Shown here one piece after another: positions 8,535 through 19,578 of a stretch of 64,000 nt of DNA. Within the stretch, counting starts at the first letter, position 1; the number at the start of each line of letters is the position of its first letter. The translations under genes were made by a program, and so were the position numbers. Below the pieces are notes generated by a model that was given only the letters and a program-made list of their open reading frames with translations, did not search any database and was not told the origin of the DNA. Location of the stretch: contig NZ_JAUYFF010000001.1 of assembly GCF_030691015.1 (NCBI RefSeq), positions 620,001 through 684,000 of the forward strand, in the 5' to 3' direction. Source of the DNA: Sulfuricurvum sp. Its GTDB lineage: Bacteria > Campylobacterota > Campylobacteria > Campylobacterales > Sulfurimonadaceae.

Positions 8535-10099
8535 GACTAAATAACCATTCCATCACCTCACAAATGGTTTTTTTACTGATTATTACCAGTCTTTTTATCA
8601 TTATTTTCGGAACGTTATTTCAGCTTTGGTACAGCATCAATCACGAAAAGCGTACCTATATCCATGAGAGCCAATTGGAGGCCACTTTAATCGCGGATTT
8701 GATTACCGCCCCTTTAGCATTTTTTGATCTTCAGGGAATCAATGCCAATATGCACCGCCTGCATAAAAACAATGATGTTCTTCTATCGGTTGTCTACAGC
8801 CCTGATCGCACATCTTTGATTTCGTTTAATCCCGAAAACCGACCGCTTCCGAGTGATATCTTCCCTTTGGGAACACGATTTGAAAACCCAAGTTCGTTTC
8901 CGTGGATGCTGGGAAACTTGAAGACCACCCTAGAAATCAAACAAAATGATCAACTTTTGGGTTACCTCTATATCGAGAGAGAAACGGATCGTATTACCTC
9001 GTTTATTGTGGAACTATTAACCGCAGTCACTGTTTTTTCAATCGGCTTAATCCTCTTTGTCTACATACTGTCACGTATACTAAGCAAAAAGATTCTTCAA
9101 CCGATACTCACGTTGACCGAAACGGCCAAAGAGGTAGCGGAAAACAACAACTATTCGCTTCGCGTTACCCATAACAATCAAGATGAAATCGCTTATTTGT
9201 ACAATGCGTTTAACCATCTGTTAAGCGAAACCGAGTCACTCACTTCCCATTTGGAATCACGCGTTGCATCGCGTACTCAAGAGCTTCAAGACTCTCTCGA
9301 AACACTAAAAAAAGCACAACTTCAACTGGTGGAATCTGAAAAAATGGCGGCACTTGGAAACCTTGTCAGCGGTGTAGCCCATGAAGTCAATACACCTCTT
9401 GGCAATGCGATTACGGGCGGCTCCATTATTGTCAGAGAAACGCAACAGCTCCTTCGACAAATGGAAGAGGGGACGCTCAAAAAATCATTTATGGAGCAAA
9501 AGCTTACGATATTGAATGAAACCTCCCACTTACTTCTTAAAAGCATTAATCATGCTGCGAATCTCATTCGCAGTTTTAAACGTATTTCCGTTGATCAAAG
9601 CGTGGAAGATAAGCAGGAGTTCAACCTCTATGAATATCTCGATGAGATCCTCCTCACATTCCATAACAAACTAAAAAAAATACCGGTAACTGTAAATTTA
9701 GAAGGGGATCACGCTCTTATAATTAAATCCTACCCGGGCGTATACGCTCAAATTATCAGCAACTTTATCCAGAACTCTTTGCTCCACGGCTTTAACGAAT
9801 CCGTACACAATGCGACTATCACTATCCATTTCGAAGTGAATGAACAGCATCTTGTTTTAACGTATGCCGATAACGGGATCGGTATGGATGAAAAAATTAA
9901 AAAAATTGCCTTTGAACCGTTTACTACCACCAAGCGCAATGCCGGAGGAACCGGATTAGGGCTCAATATCGTCTATAATCTTATCACCCAAAAACTCTTA
10001 GGTGAAATTACAATCGATACCGAACGTCAAACGGGGGTAAAATTTACGCTCACCCTTCCCATTGAACTCCTAGGTTCAAGCAAAAATTTTATTTCTTAA
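8531..10099 (+). CDS. Sensor histidine kinase with YfiN/CHASE8-like sensor and HAMP
   Basis: Protein of 522 aa. Transmembrane helix near 12-34, a periplasmic domain (about 40-155) resembling CHASE8 of YfiN (LIADLITAPLAFFD, then VLLSVVYSPDRT), a second helix near 160-183, HAMP (about 185-240), a coiled-coil stretch, and a kinase core with His284 in GVAHEVNTPLG, the N-box SNFIQNSLLHG, DNGIGMDE and GGTGLGLNIVYNLI. ATG overlaps the YfiR-like stop. In known YfiNR systems the sensor drives a GGDEF domain; here the output is a kinase. The only receiver protein next to it is the REC-GGDEF-EAL protein upstream, the probable phosphotransfer partner. Confidence 0.82.
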   Translation: MRLNNHSITSQMVFLLIITSLFIIIFGTLFQLWYSINHEKRTYIHESQLEATLIADLITAPLAFFDLQGINANMHRLHKNNDVLLSVVYSPDRTSLISFNPENRPLPSDIFPLGTRFENPSSFPWMLGNLKTTLEIKQNDQLLGYLYIERETDRITSFIVELLTAVTVFSIGLILFVYILSRILSKKILQPILTLTETAKEVAENNNYSLRVTHNNQDEIAYLYNAFNHLLSETESLTSHLESRVASRTQELQDSLETLKKAQLQLVESEKMAALGNLVSGVAHEVNTPLGNAITGGSIIVRETQQLLRQMEEGTLKKSFMEQKLTILNETSHLLLKSINHAANLIRSFKRISVDQSVEDKQEFNLYEYLDEILLTFHNKLKKIPVTVNLEGDHALIIKSYPGVYAQIISNFIQNSLLHGFNESVHNATITIHFEVNEQHLVLTYADNGIGMDEKIKKIAFEPFTTTKRNAGGTGLGLNIVYNLITQKLLGEITIDTERQTGVKFTLTLPIELLGSSKNFIS

Positions 10100-10153
10100 A
10101 TATCTTTAAGTAAAGAGTGTTATTATTATCGTATTCTATACGTGAGGTTGTCC

Positions 10154-12097
10154 ATGAAAAATGTTTTTTTAGTAGCAGCCATTTCATGTTCCCTTCTTCA
10201 GGCTGATGACTCCTCCGATTTATCTCCCCTTTCGCTCGAGGATCTCCTTAATATACAAGTAACCAGTACATCACGCCGTGATGAAAGCCAGCATTTGGCA
10301 CCCGGTGTTGTTACCGTCGTATCCTCACAAGAGATTCAGCAATACGGGGCACGCCATTTACGCGATGTCATCGACCGTCTTGTCGGGATGCAGGTACTCG
10401 GTTCTCACCAGCGCCCCCACAACAAAACCTCCATCAGGGCGATGAACGGAGCCCATCAAGAAGGGTGGGAAGTAGTTCTCCTAAACGGTCGTCCAATCCA
10501 TGAGGGGACGGACGGAGGATTTAACTTCGATATTTATCTCGGTTTTCCGCTGGATATGATCGACCATATCGAAGTGATACGAGGGCCAGGATCCGTTATT
10601 TACGGTACCAATGCGATGGCAGGGGTCATCAACATCGTCACCAAAGATGCCCAAAAATCGATCAATGAAACCCGTGTCGATATCAGTGCCGGAAGCTTTG
10701 ATCGCCGACAGATTGAAGTCTCAACACTGATCGGGGGGAATGACTACAGCTTGAATATCGGTCTTAACGCCATTCAAGCCGACGGTGACAGTGTAAACGG
10801 AGTTTTTGACAAAAGTAACACAAGAGGAACCTACGGTACGGCTGAAAACAGCGATAACCTCGTTGTCAACGGAAAATACAAAGGGTTCACCCTAAACGCT
10901 ATGGTCATGAATAACAACGAAGACAGCGGTGGCTCTACCTTTGACCTCCCCTCCTCACCGATGAATAAAAAAAGAGAGTTTCTGGATGTCGGGTATCTTT
11001 TCGATATTACAAGCGGATGGGACGTATCTCTCAACTATACGGTAAATTTGAGTGAATTTGATTGGCAGATCAGCGGTGCAGGTGCCAGAAACCATTACAA
11101 AGATCGCTACGATATGACAGAGGTGATCGTGCGCGGCAATGTTGCCACCGACCTTAATCTCCTCTTCGGCGCCAACTCTTCCAATTATGAAACAGAGTTT
11201 AGAAACACGGGGACATTCCCTTATTCCGAGATGAACAATAAAAGTGCCTATATGCAGCTCGACTATATGCTCTCTCCGAAACAAAAATTCATTCTCGGAG
11301 TTCAGCTCAACAAACCCGAAGATTCCCAAACAGACCTCTCCAAACGAGCTGGATTTATTCAAGGTTTTGGAGATAATTGGTGGTTGAAACTCCTCTACAG
11401 CGAAGCGTACCGCTCACCTAATCTTCAGGAAGCAAAAATCACAGCCACGACATTAATAGGGAATCCTCTACTAAATCCTGAAAAAGTAGCAACTTATGAC
11501 GCACAGCTTATTTACCAAACGTCAAATCAATACTATGCAATTGCCCTCTATGATACGATGCTTGAGAATTTGATTGTAAGAACGCCCTATGTACCCCAAC
11601 CTGCTAAAACAACCTTTACTAATCGGGGATACGTCCATTTTCAGGGGATAGAGGTTGAAGGACGGGTGGAACTAAATGAGGATTTCAGTGTTCTTGGGAA
11701 TTTCAGCTATCAGATTAACAAAACAAACAGCGGTACTGAAGACACCACCTTTGCCCCCAATACGATGGCTAAATTCGGCGGTTCCTATGGAGGAATCCAC
11801 GGGATGAACATCGCTGTTTTTGACAGCTATATCGGAAAATCTCACGATTTGAGTGTAGCAGGGGTAGCCCTTAACCCGAGCGCAGACCCTTACCATCTTT
11901 TAACCGCTAACATCTCCGTCGATACGGCAAAAATGTGGAATATTGGTCAAATCGGTCGCTCTTTATTATCCCTTTATCTGGATAATATTTTGAATGAAGA
12001 TATTTATTCACCAAATCTAAATTATACAAATGGAACCAACACGATTCCGGCACATTGGGGTCGTAGCGCCAACCTTACCTACACCTACAAATTTTAA
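10154..12097 (+). CDS. TonB-dependent outer-membrane receptor
   Basis: Protein of 647 aa starting at the ATG with GAGG 6 nt upstream; signal peptide ends near residue 17. The plug domain (about 45-160) has VTVVSSQEIQQYGARHL, RDVIDRLVGMQV, IEVIRGPGSVIYG and GVINIVTKDA; the rest is a 22-strand barrel with the C-terminal aromatic KF. The mature start LSPLSLEDLLNIQVTS places it in the receptor group often found beside YfiR and signalling genes. The substrate is not evident; siderophore, vitamin B12 or another ligand is possible. No separate terminator separates it from the kinase gene 54 nt upstream. Confidence 0.85.
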   Translation: MKNVFLVAAISCSLLQADDSSDLSPLSLEDLLNIQVTSTSRRDESQHLAPGVVTVVSSQEIQQYGARHLRDVIDRLVGMQVLGSHQRPHNKTSIRAMNGAHQEGWEVVLLNGRPIHEGTDGGFNFDIYLGFPLDMIDHIEVIRGPGSVIYGTNAMAGVINIVTKDAQKSINETRVDISAGSFDRRQIEVSTLIGGNDYSLNIGLNAIQADGDSVNGVFDKSNTRGTYGTAENSDNLVVNGKYKGFTLNAMVMNNNEDSGGSTFDLPSSPMNKKREFLDVGYLFDITSGWDVSLNYTVNLSEFDWQISGAGARNHYKDRYDMTEVIVRGNVATDLNLLFGANSSNYETEFRNTGTFPYSEMNNKSAYMQLDYMLSPKQKFILGVQLNKPEDSQTDLSKRAGFIQGFGDNWWLKLLYSEAYRSPNLQEAKITATTLIGNPLLNPEKVATYDAQLIYQTSNQYYAIALYDTMLENLIVRTPYVPQPAKTTFTNRGYVHFQGIEVEGRVELNEDFSVLGNFSYQINKTNSGTEDTTFAPNTMAKFGGSYGGIHGMNIAVFDSYIGKSHDLSVAGVALNPSADPYHLLTANISVDTAKMWNIGQIGRSLLSLYLDNILNEDIYSPNLNYTNGTNTIPAHWGRSANLTYTYKF

Positions 12098-12107
12098 CTT
12101 TAGGACA

Positions 12108-12134
12108 GGGAATTTTCCCCTCCAAAAATTTCCC
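12108..12134. terminator. Possible bidirectional terminator between receptor gene and queF
   Basis: GGGAATTTT and AAAATTTCCC form an imperfect hairpin (one bulge) around the loop CCCCTCCA in the short gap between two convergent genes. Neither side has a clean U-tract, so the call rests on position and pairing only. Confidence 0.35.
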
Positions 12135-12136
12135 GA

Positions 12137-12526
12137 TTATTTCTCTCTCACCATTTTTTCACTGTCAATCTCAACAACCGTATGGACATTTCCACGCGGA
12201 TAATAGTCTGCAACGACTTTTAAGCGCTTAGGAGCGATTTTTGTCTCGAAAGTGCTGTAGATCTCGTTTGCACTGTTTTCGTGCGAAATATGGCGGTTTC
12301 TGAACGAATTAATGTACAGTTTGATAGCTTTGAGTTCAGCTACCCATTTATCCGGCGTATATTCAACGTAGATGGTCGCAAAATCAGGATATCCGCTTCG
12401 AGGGCAAAGGCAGGTAAATTCCGGCAACGTTACTTTAATCACATAATCGCGTTCGTGCTGATTAGGCCAAATCTCAAAATCTTTTTCAATATCAAAATTC
12501 TCTACGATTTGTTCTCCGTATTTCAT
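12137..12526 (-). CDS. queF: NADPH-dependent preQ0 reductase QueF (single-domain type)
   Basis: Protein of 129 aa, the usual length of the short YkvM-type QueF. Cys41 in TCLCPRSGYPDFA is the thioimide-forming nucleophile and Asp48 the proton donor; the binding motif ELKAIKLYINSFRN follows. The enzyme reduces 7-cyano-7-deazaguanine (preQ0) to preQ1 in queuosine biosynthesis for tRNA wobble position 34. The ATG overlaps the stop of the upstream GGDEF-EAL gene as ATGA, so it is expressed as the last gene of a gyrB-led unit. Confidence 0.93.
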   Translation of the reverse strand: MKYGEQIVENFDIEKDFEIWPNQHERDYVIKVTLPEFTCLCPRSGYPDFATIYVEYTPDKWVAELKAIKLYINSFRNRHISHENSANEIYSTFETKIAPKRLKVVADYYPRGNVHTVVEIDSEKMVREK

Positions 12527-13920
12527 AACTCTCCTTTAATCTCTTCTACTGTTAAAATTTTACCCAGATAATTTCCCTGCCGATAATTAATTTTAAGGGA
12601 CTGGCAAAGCTGATCGGTATAGGAATCTTCAATCATCGAAATCCATGTTTTCGCTCCGCACAGATGTGCGCTTAGATTAAGCCCCTGAAGTATATTTTGA
12701 TACCCTGCTTTTTTGATGTTGCGACTGTAAAGAGGGTCAAAACGGACTATATCCACCTCTAGTTCTTTGAGATAAAGTAGCGTCGTATGATAGCCGCCCA
12801 AACGATCCAGTCCAATTTTGTATCCCGCTTTTCGATAGTGGGCAATTTGATGGGCAAAACGCTCCAGCTGATGACAATATTCTTTCTCTTCAAAAAGAAA
12901 AGTGATCTTATAGCGCGCAAGGGGATAACGTTCAAATAACGTAAGTGCATGTTCGAAAAAATGGGGATTTCGCAACGTAACCGAAGAGACCGTCAATATA
13001 AAGTTGTGATTTTGACTCTCACACAACTCCCCTAATTTTTCAAGTACATCACTCTCTAAAATACGCATTTTATTCAATCGGTTCAAAACAGGGATATAGC
13101 GACTCTGATGTATAAACCTATTTTGTGAATCAATCAGTTTGACGGTGGTATCAAAAAGCATGTATTCATCACAACAAATTGGCCAAAATCCGATTGAAAA
13201 CCGTTTTTCGTCTAACGCTTCAAGTATCTCTTGTTCGAGCTCATTTATCGAATAATATTCCTCTTTTTCCGCTCCGATTCGATCATTATGCAACTCATAC
13301 AAACGACTCGTCAGAAGCTCTATACTATCTGAGAGGCGCGAATCGATCATAACCGCTTCAAGTCGTATTTCAATCTCATTATCAACATAATTTTGATATT
13401 TACTCAAAAAAAGTTCAAGGAGAGGGCGATATTGCTCTTTTTCTCCCGCTAATAAAAGTAAAAAATCTCCCCCTTTATACCGTCCGATAGGGAGTTTAAC
13501 AACCCCTTTGTCACGAAAAAATTGATCCAGTTTTAGTACCGTACTCTTTAGTGCACGATCTCCGTTTTTAATTCCGTAACGTTCATTGATAGACCATAAA
13601 TTTTCAACACTGATCATCATAATCGTCTGAGTATTTTTTTTGAGTGCTTTTGACGCTAACTTAAAAAAATAGTCTGTCGTAAAAGTATGGGTTATTGAAT
13701 CGGTAATATTTTCACGGGTACTTTGGTAAATAAGGTAAAAAATAAAATAGACCATTATCCCCAAAAGCGCTATTGATAATATCAGTAAGGAGGCAAACGT
13801 CGTATATTTTTGTGTAAGGAGGGCAAAGAGGGTAACCGCGCTAAGAAAGAAGATGGGCAATCCCATCCGCAATGCTAAAGCAAAGCGGTGTTCTCTCTCT
13901 TTTTGTTCGGTATAAGTCAT
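12523..13920 (-). CDS. Membrane protein with degenerate GGDEF and EAL domains
   Basis: Protein of 465 aa with two N-terminal transmembrane helices (about 15-36 and 42-66). The GGDEF domain (about 75-215) has GGDFL at 150-154, lacking the catalytic Glu. The EAL domain (about 225-465) has TVKLI where EALVR is expected and DRLGG where DDFG is expected, although the FLFEE glutamate is kept. Both enzyme activities are therefore doubtful; it may act as a c-di-GMP sensor or a structural regulator at the membrane. It begins 6 nt after gyrB and overlaps queF, so it is locked into a replication/tRNA-modification operon. No receiver domain is present. Confidence 0.8.
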   Translation of the reverse strand: MTYTEQKEREHRFALALRMGLPIFFLSAVTLFALLTQKYTTFASLLILSIALLGIMVYFIFYLIYQSTRENITDSITHTFTTDYFFKLASKALKKNTQTIMMISVENLWSINERYGIKNGDRALKSTVLKLDQFFRDKGVVKLPIGRYKGGDFLLLLAGEKEQYRPLLELFLSKYQNYVDNEIEIRLEAVMIDSRLSDSIELLTSRLYELHNDRIGAEKEEYYSINELEQEILEALDEKRFSIGFWPICCDEYMLFDTTVKLIDSQNRFIHQSRYIPVLNRLNKMRILESDVLEKLGELCESQNHNFILTVSSVTLRNPHFFEHALTLFERYPLARYKITFLFEEKEYCHQLERFAHQIAHYRKAGYKIGLDRLGGYHTTLLYLKELEVDIVRFDPLYSRNIKKAGYQNILQGLNLSAHLCGAKTWISMIEDSYTDQLCQSLKINYRQGNYLGKILTVEEIKGEL

Positions 13921-13926
13921 AAAGGA

Positions 13927-16266
<2,340 letters not shown>

Positions 16267-16319
16267 TTAATGCTTTATTTTACCGTAGTGAAACTAAAAA
16301 AAAGGTTTTGTGGAAATAT

Positions 16320-16336
16320 AACCCTCAATGAGGGTT
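16320..16336 (-). terminator. Hairpin downstream of dnaN
   Basis: AACCCTC-AAT-GAGGGTT forms a perfect 7-bp stem with a 3-nt loop 22 nt past the dnaN stop. On the dnaN transcript the nearest U-run (eight U) comes about 18 nt later, so it is a weak or partial terminator, or a processing site between dnaN and gyrB. Confidence 0.4.
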
Positions 16337-16340
16337 AAAA

Positions 16341-16349
16341 TGTGGATAA
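16341..16349 (-). promoter_or_regulatory. DnaA-box-like site ahead of gyrB
   Basis: The reverse strand reads TTATCCACA, an exact match to the E. coli high-affinity DnaA box. It lies in the dnaN-gyrB gap, about 100 nt before the gyrB start. A role in gyrB control or DnaA titration is inferred; one 9-mer match can occur by chance. Confidence 0.35.
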
Positions 16350-16358
16350 AAGGGTAAG

Positions 16359-17426
16359 TTAAATTACAATCGGCATTACGATAGTTTTAAAATTTTGATC
16401 TTTTAAAACAAACGGCTGATTGGATTCATTCGCTTCGAGGGTGAATTCGGTTGAATTGACTTGAGATAAGAAATCTAAAATATAGCGGCTGTTAATGGCG
16501 AGAATAAACGGTGTTTCAAATCCGTTTTCTATTTCTACCGTTGTTTTTGCTTCGATATTGTCATCACTCAAACTTTCAAATAAAATAGAATCATTTTGGA
16601 AAGTGAGTTTAAGATCATTGGAAATAGTCGTAATCTGCTTAATGGCGGTCACTATGACGCTTTTTGGAAGAGTTAGAACACGTTGAGCCTCTTTAGGGAT
16701 AATTCGGCTGTAATCAGGGAATTTACCGTTAATGAGTTTCGTATAAAACAATGAGTCTTCGGATTTGATAATAAGATGGGTATTGTCATAATAAATTTCA
16801 ATGTTGTCATTAAAAAGTTTTTGTATTTCGATAATTGCTTTTTTAGGGACAATAATTGAAAGTTCCGCATCATTTTGACTATCTATGTGAACAAGAGCGA
16901 GACGTCTGGTATCGGTAGAAACAAAATTGATCTGATTGCTTTTAATATCGATCAATGCACCGTTAAGCTCAAATTTCGGGTTATTGGTATCCGTTGCAGG
17001 GGTGATTTTTTTCAATGATTCAATTAACAGGTGAGAATTAATTGCAATATTCGGTTTTCCGTCGGTTGTAGGGAATGCCGGAAATTCTGAACTTTTATAC
17101 GTAGGGAGTTTAAAATTCGATCTTTTTTGTCGAATGAGCAGTGTATCTTTATCTAGAGTAAGTTCAACTTCTTCATCTTTGAGGATACGGATAATATCAA
17201 GAAGCTTTTTACCGTTAGCGGTTAATGATCCAGGTTCTTCCACACTAAGTGAATTAGTTTGAATAGAGAGACCTATTTCATAATCAGTAGCTTTAGCGGT
17301 AAGAGTTCTGCCATCGGTAGAGAGCAGTATATGAGAGGTGATTTGTGATGTATCTTTTTTTTCTAAAAAAGGTTGGAGGTGTAGAAGGATATTTTCCAAA
17401 ACCGACTTATCAACGGTGATTTTCAT
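16359..17426 (-). CDS. dnaN: DNA polymerase III beta subunit (sliding clamp)
   Basis: Protein of 355 aa, slightly short of the usual 366-375. It starts MKITVDKSVLENIL and contains the three-fold clamp pattern, with FVSTDTRRLALVHI and FPDYSRIIP as the recognisable central motifs and a C-terminal IVMPIVI in place of the common MPMRL. AGGAG lies 6 nt before the ATG. The clamp holds DNA polymerase III on DNA. It follows dnaA on the same strand after about 195 nt that carry DnaA-box-like sites. Confidence 0.95.
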   Translation of the reverse strand: MKITVDKSVLENILLHLQPFLEKKDTSQITSHILLSTDGRTLTAKATDYEIGLSIQTNSLSVEEPGSLTANGKKLLDIIRILKDEEVELTLDKDTLLIRQKRSNFKLPTYKSSEFPAFPTTDGKPNIAINSHLLIESLKKITPATDTNNPKFELNGALIDIKSNQINFVSTDTRRLALVHIDSQNDAELSIIVPKKAIIEIQKLFNDNIEIYYDNTHLIIKSEDSLFYTKLINGKFPDYSRIIPKEAQRVLTLPKSVIVTAIKQITTISNDLKLTFQNDSILFESLSDDNIEAKTTVEIENGFETPFILAINSRYILDFLSQVNSTEFTLEANESNQPFVLKDQNFKTIVMPIVI

Positions 17427-17620
17427 AAACGACTCCTATTATTATTTATAAGCATTAATTGTAATAGTTAGTAATAAGGGGGTGTGAATGGGTGAAAACA
17501 CGCCATTAACTCCCATCTCTCCTGCTTTAGTGATGTGATGAACCGATTCTCTTTCATTCACATCTATTCACTTATGTACGAATTATAGCTTTTTTAAAAG
17601 GGCTTTACAAACCAAATAAT
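17427..17620. other. dnaA-dnaN intergenic region with DnaA-box-like sites (possible origin part)
   Basis: Three 9-mers with the TTCAC core used by campylobacterial DnaA are present: CCATTCACA on the minus strand at 17483-17491, TCATTCACA at 17554-17562 and CTATTCACT at 17564-17572. The latter two lie 1 nt apart in the same orientation. The flanks are AT-rich (ATTATTATTTATAAGCATT near dnaN). The region also holds the dnaN ribosome-binding site. Origin activity is inferred from site density and location. Confidence 0.5.
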
Positions 17621-18949
17621 TTATTCAGGTGTTGCAACTGAGACTTTATTGGAGAGTTCTTCTATTTTTACTCGGAAATCTTCATCGTTTTTCATCAATT
17701 CTTGAATTTTTTTCATAGTATGACTAACTGCGGTGTGATCTTTCATTCCGAAGTACTGAGCCAATTGAGGCATTGAATTCGGTGTCAGTGAACGTGAAAG
17801 ATAAATAGCAATGCGGCGTGCATAAACGATGTTGCTGTTACGGCTTTTTGAGCGGATTTCACTTGGTTTAATATTAAGCTCTTTGGCAACGGTTTCCATA
17901 ATAAGGTCGGTGGTAATATTGCTCCGTTTTTCTGCCATTTGTTCTTTGAGGACGTTTCGGGCGAATTCAATCGTAATATCAACTCCCATGAGTTGGGAAT
18001 AGGCATTGAGTTTTGAGAGGATTCCTTCTATTTCTCGTGTATTATTTTCGATAATTGTCGCAACGTAATTGATTACTTCACGGTCGAGTTTTACGCGGTT
18101 AATCTCACATTTTTTCTTGATGATTTCAATCTTCGTTTCAAGTTCAGGGGGTTGAATGTCGGCAACAAGCCCCGATTCAAAACGGCTTTTGAGACGTTCT
18201 TCAAGCCCTCCTATTTTTTTAGGGGGTTTATCGGAAGTGATAATGATTTGCTTATTTTCATTACGAAGCGCATCAAAGGTGTGAAAGAACTCTTCTTGAA
18301 TTTGATTTTTATTGCTGAGAAATTGAATATCGTCGATCAAGAGTAAATCACATTTGCGGTATTTGTCTTTGAATCGATCCATAGTGCGGTTGCTGAGATG
18401 ACGTGTAAAATCATTTAAAAATTGTTCTACAGAGGTATAAATAACCGTTTTTCCCTGCGCCAACATCACATTGCCGACCGATTGCATCAGGTGGGTTTTT
18501 CCTAAACCGACCCCCCCGTAAATAAAGAGGGGATTATAAACAACACCCGGCTTTTCACTCACATTTTTGGCGGCGATGAACGCAAAATTATTGGAATCTC
18601 CTACAACAAAGTTTTGAAAAGTATAAGAGGGATTTAGTAAAGACCCGCCGGAGCGCTCTAAATTAGCAGGTACAGATGCATTCTGGGTGGATGTTGGGAT
18701 AGTTGAAGATTGGATCAAAATTGATACGGCAGGTTTAATATTGGTTTTAATTTCGAACAGATGAGCTATTTTATCGGCAAATTTAGTTCGAACCCAATTG
18801 GCAATTAGAGCATTGGGAACTCGAAAAACGGCCAAATTGCTTTTTGATTCGGCTTCATCATAAGTGAGTTGTTTAATATAGCGTTGGTAGTCGATCTCAT
18901 TGATCTCCCCTTTGAGTGCATTTAAAACCTGTTTACCGATCGAATTCAT
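17621..18949 (-). CDS. dnaA: Chromosomal replication initiator DnaA
   Basis: Protein of 442 aa. Domain I spans about 1-85. AAA+ domain III has Walker A GGVGLGKTH near residue 145, Walker B LLLIDDIQFL, and arginine-finger region LKSRFESGL. Domain IV has YLSRSLTPNSMPQLA and the DnaA signature FGMKDHTAVSHTMKKI that contacts the box. It starts at the ATG preceded by AAGGGAAAAG. It binds DnaA boxes at the origin and opens the duplex. The divergent ruvC lies 107 nt away across a dense DnaA-box cluster that probably also gives autoregulation. Confidence 0.97.
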   Translation of the reverse strand: MNSIGKQVLNALKGEINEIDYQRYIKQLTYDEAESKSNLAVFRVPNALIANWVRTKFADKIAHLFEIKTNIKPAVSILIQSSTIPTSTQNASVPANLERSGGSLLNPSYTFQNFVVGDSNNFAFIAAKNVSEKPGVVYNPLFIYGGVGLGKTHLMQSVGNVMLAQGKTVIYTSVEQFLNDFTRHLSNRTMDRFKDKYRKCDLLLIDDIQFLSNKNQIQEEFFHTFDALRNENKQIIITSDKPPKKIGGLEERLKSRFESGLVADIQPPELETKIEIIKKKCEINRVKLDREVINYVATIIENNTREIEGILSKLNAYSQLMGVDITIEFARNVLKEQMAEKRSNITTDLIMETVAKELNIKPSEIRSKSRNSNIVYARRIAIYLSRSLTPNSMPQLAQYFGMKDHTAVSHTMKKIQELMKNDEDFRVKIEELSNKVSVATPE

Positions 18950-18978
18950 CTTTTCCCTTCATGTGAATAGTGATGTGA

Positions 18979-18984
18979 ATAATA
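18979..18984 (-). promoter_or_regulatory. Putative dnaA -10 element overlapping a DnaA box
   Basis: Reverse strand TATTAT, about 30 nt upstream of the dnaA ATG, shares bases with the TTATTCACA site at 18974-18982. No -35 match is evident, as is common for the campylobacterial housekeeping sigma factor. The overlap would allow DnaA to repress its own promoter. Confidence 0.4.
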
Positions 18985-18996
18985 CCGATATTTGCC

Positions 18997-19002
18997 TATA
19001 AT
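18997..19002 (+). promoter_or_regulatory. Putative ruvC -10 element
   Basis: TATAAT, within the palindromic CCTATAATTAGG, lies 55 nt ahead of the ruvC ATG and just upstream of three DnaA-box-like sites that would fall in its early transcribed region. Confidence 0.4.
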
Positions 19003-19056
19003 TAGGATCAAAGAAATGGTGAATAGAAGATATTCACCCATGTGAATAGGAAAAAA

Positions 19057-19578
19057 ATGAATATTTTAGGTATTGATCCGGGAACTCGAAATTGCGGATA
19101 TGCGATAGTAGCCATTGAGGGTCAAAAAATACGACTTATCGAAGCAGGGCTTATTAAAATAAAAGCCGAAGCGCTTCAATATCAGATTCCACAAGTTGCC
19201 GAAGCGATTGAACAACTTTTCGCTGCCCATAAAATCGATGAAGTAGCCATGGAAGATATCTTTTATGCCCACAATCCTAAAACGGTACTAAAGCTCGCTC
19301 AATTTCGCGGAGCAATAACGTTAAAGCTTTTACAGGAGTATGGAATGTTTGCCGAATATACGCCGCTTCAGGTTAAAAAAGCGTTGACGGGAAAAGCGAA
19401 AGCGGCAAAAGAGCAAGTAGCATTTATGGTAAAACAGATTCTAGGGATTACGAAAGAGATAAAGCCGCTGGATATCACCGATGCTATGGCAGTAGCAATA
19501 ACGCATGCACAAAGGGTAAAACTCGATTTGAATAAAAAAGCGCAAGAAGCACGAAAGAGCAGTATTAAAATAGGATGA
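19057..19578 (+). CDS. ruvC: Holliday junction resolvase RuvC
   Basis: Protein of 173 aa from the ATG at 19057 (AGGAAAAAA upstream); the GTG 15 nt earlier lies in a DnaA box and is unlikely. Catalytic acids are Asp7 in [11 protein letters not shown], Glu66 in VAMEDIFYA, and the late pair in [13 protein letters not shown]. The loop [14 protein letters not shown] and [14 protein letters not shown] are typical. RuvC cuts Holliday junctions resolved with RuvAB. It is divergent from dnaA and lies between two stretches of probable origin DNA. Confidence 0.95.
   Translation: MNILGIDPGTRNCGYAIVAIEGQKIRLIEAGLIKIKAEALQYQIPQVAEAIEQLFAAHKIDEVAMEDIFYAHNPKTVLKLAQFRGAITLKLLQEYGMFAEYTPLQVKKALTGKAKAAKEQVAFMVKQILGITKEIKPLDITDAMAVAITHAQRVKLDLNKKAQEARKSSIKIG

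Larger units (their letters stand above)
18950..19056. other. DnaA-box cluster between dnaA and ruvC (candidate oriC element)
   Basis: Five close matches to (T/C)TATTCAC(A/C) occur within 90 bp: minus-strand CTATTCACA 18962-18970, TTATTCACA 18974-18982, CTATTCACC 19018-19026; plus-strand ATATTCACC 19030-19038; minus-strand CTATTCACA 19041-19049. Such density next to dnaA is what known epsilonproteobacterial origins show. The AT-rich stretch 18984-19016 between the two groups could be the unwinding or promoter region. The sites also cover the dnaA promoter. Confidence 0.68.
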
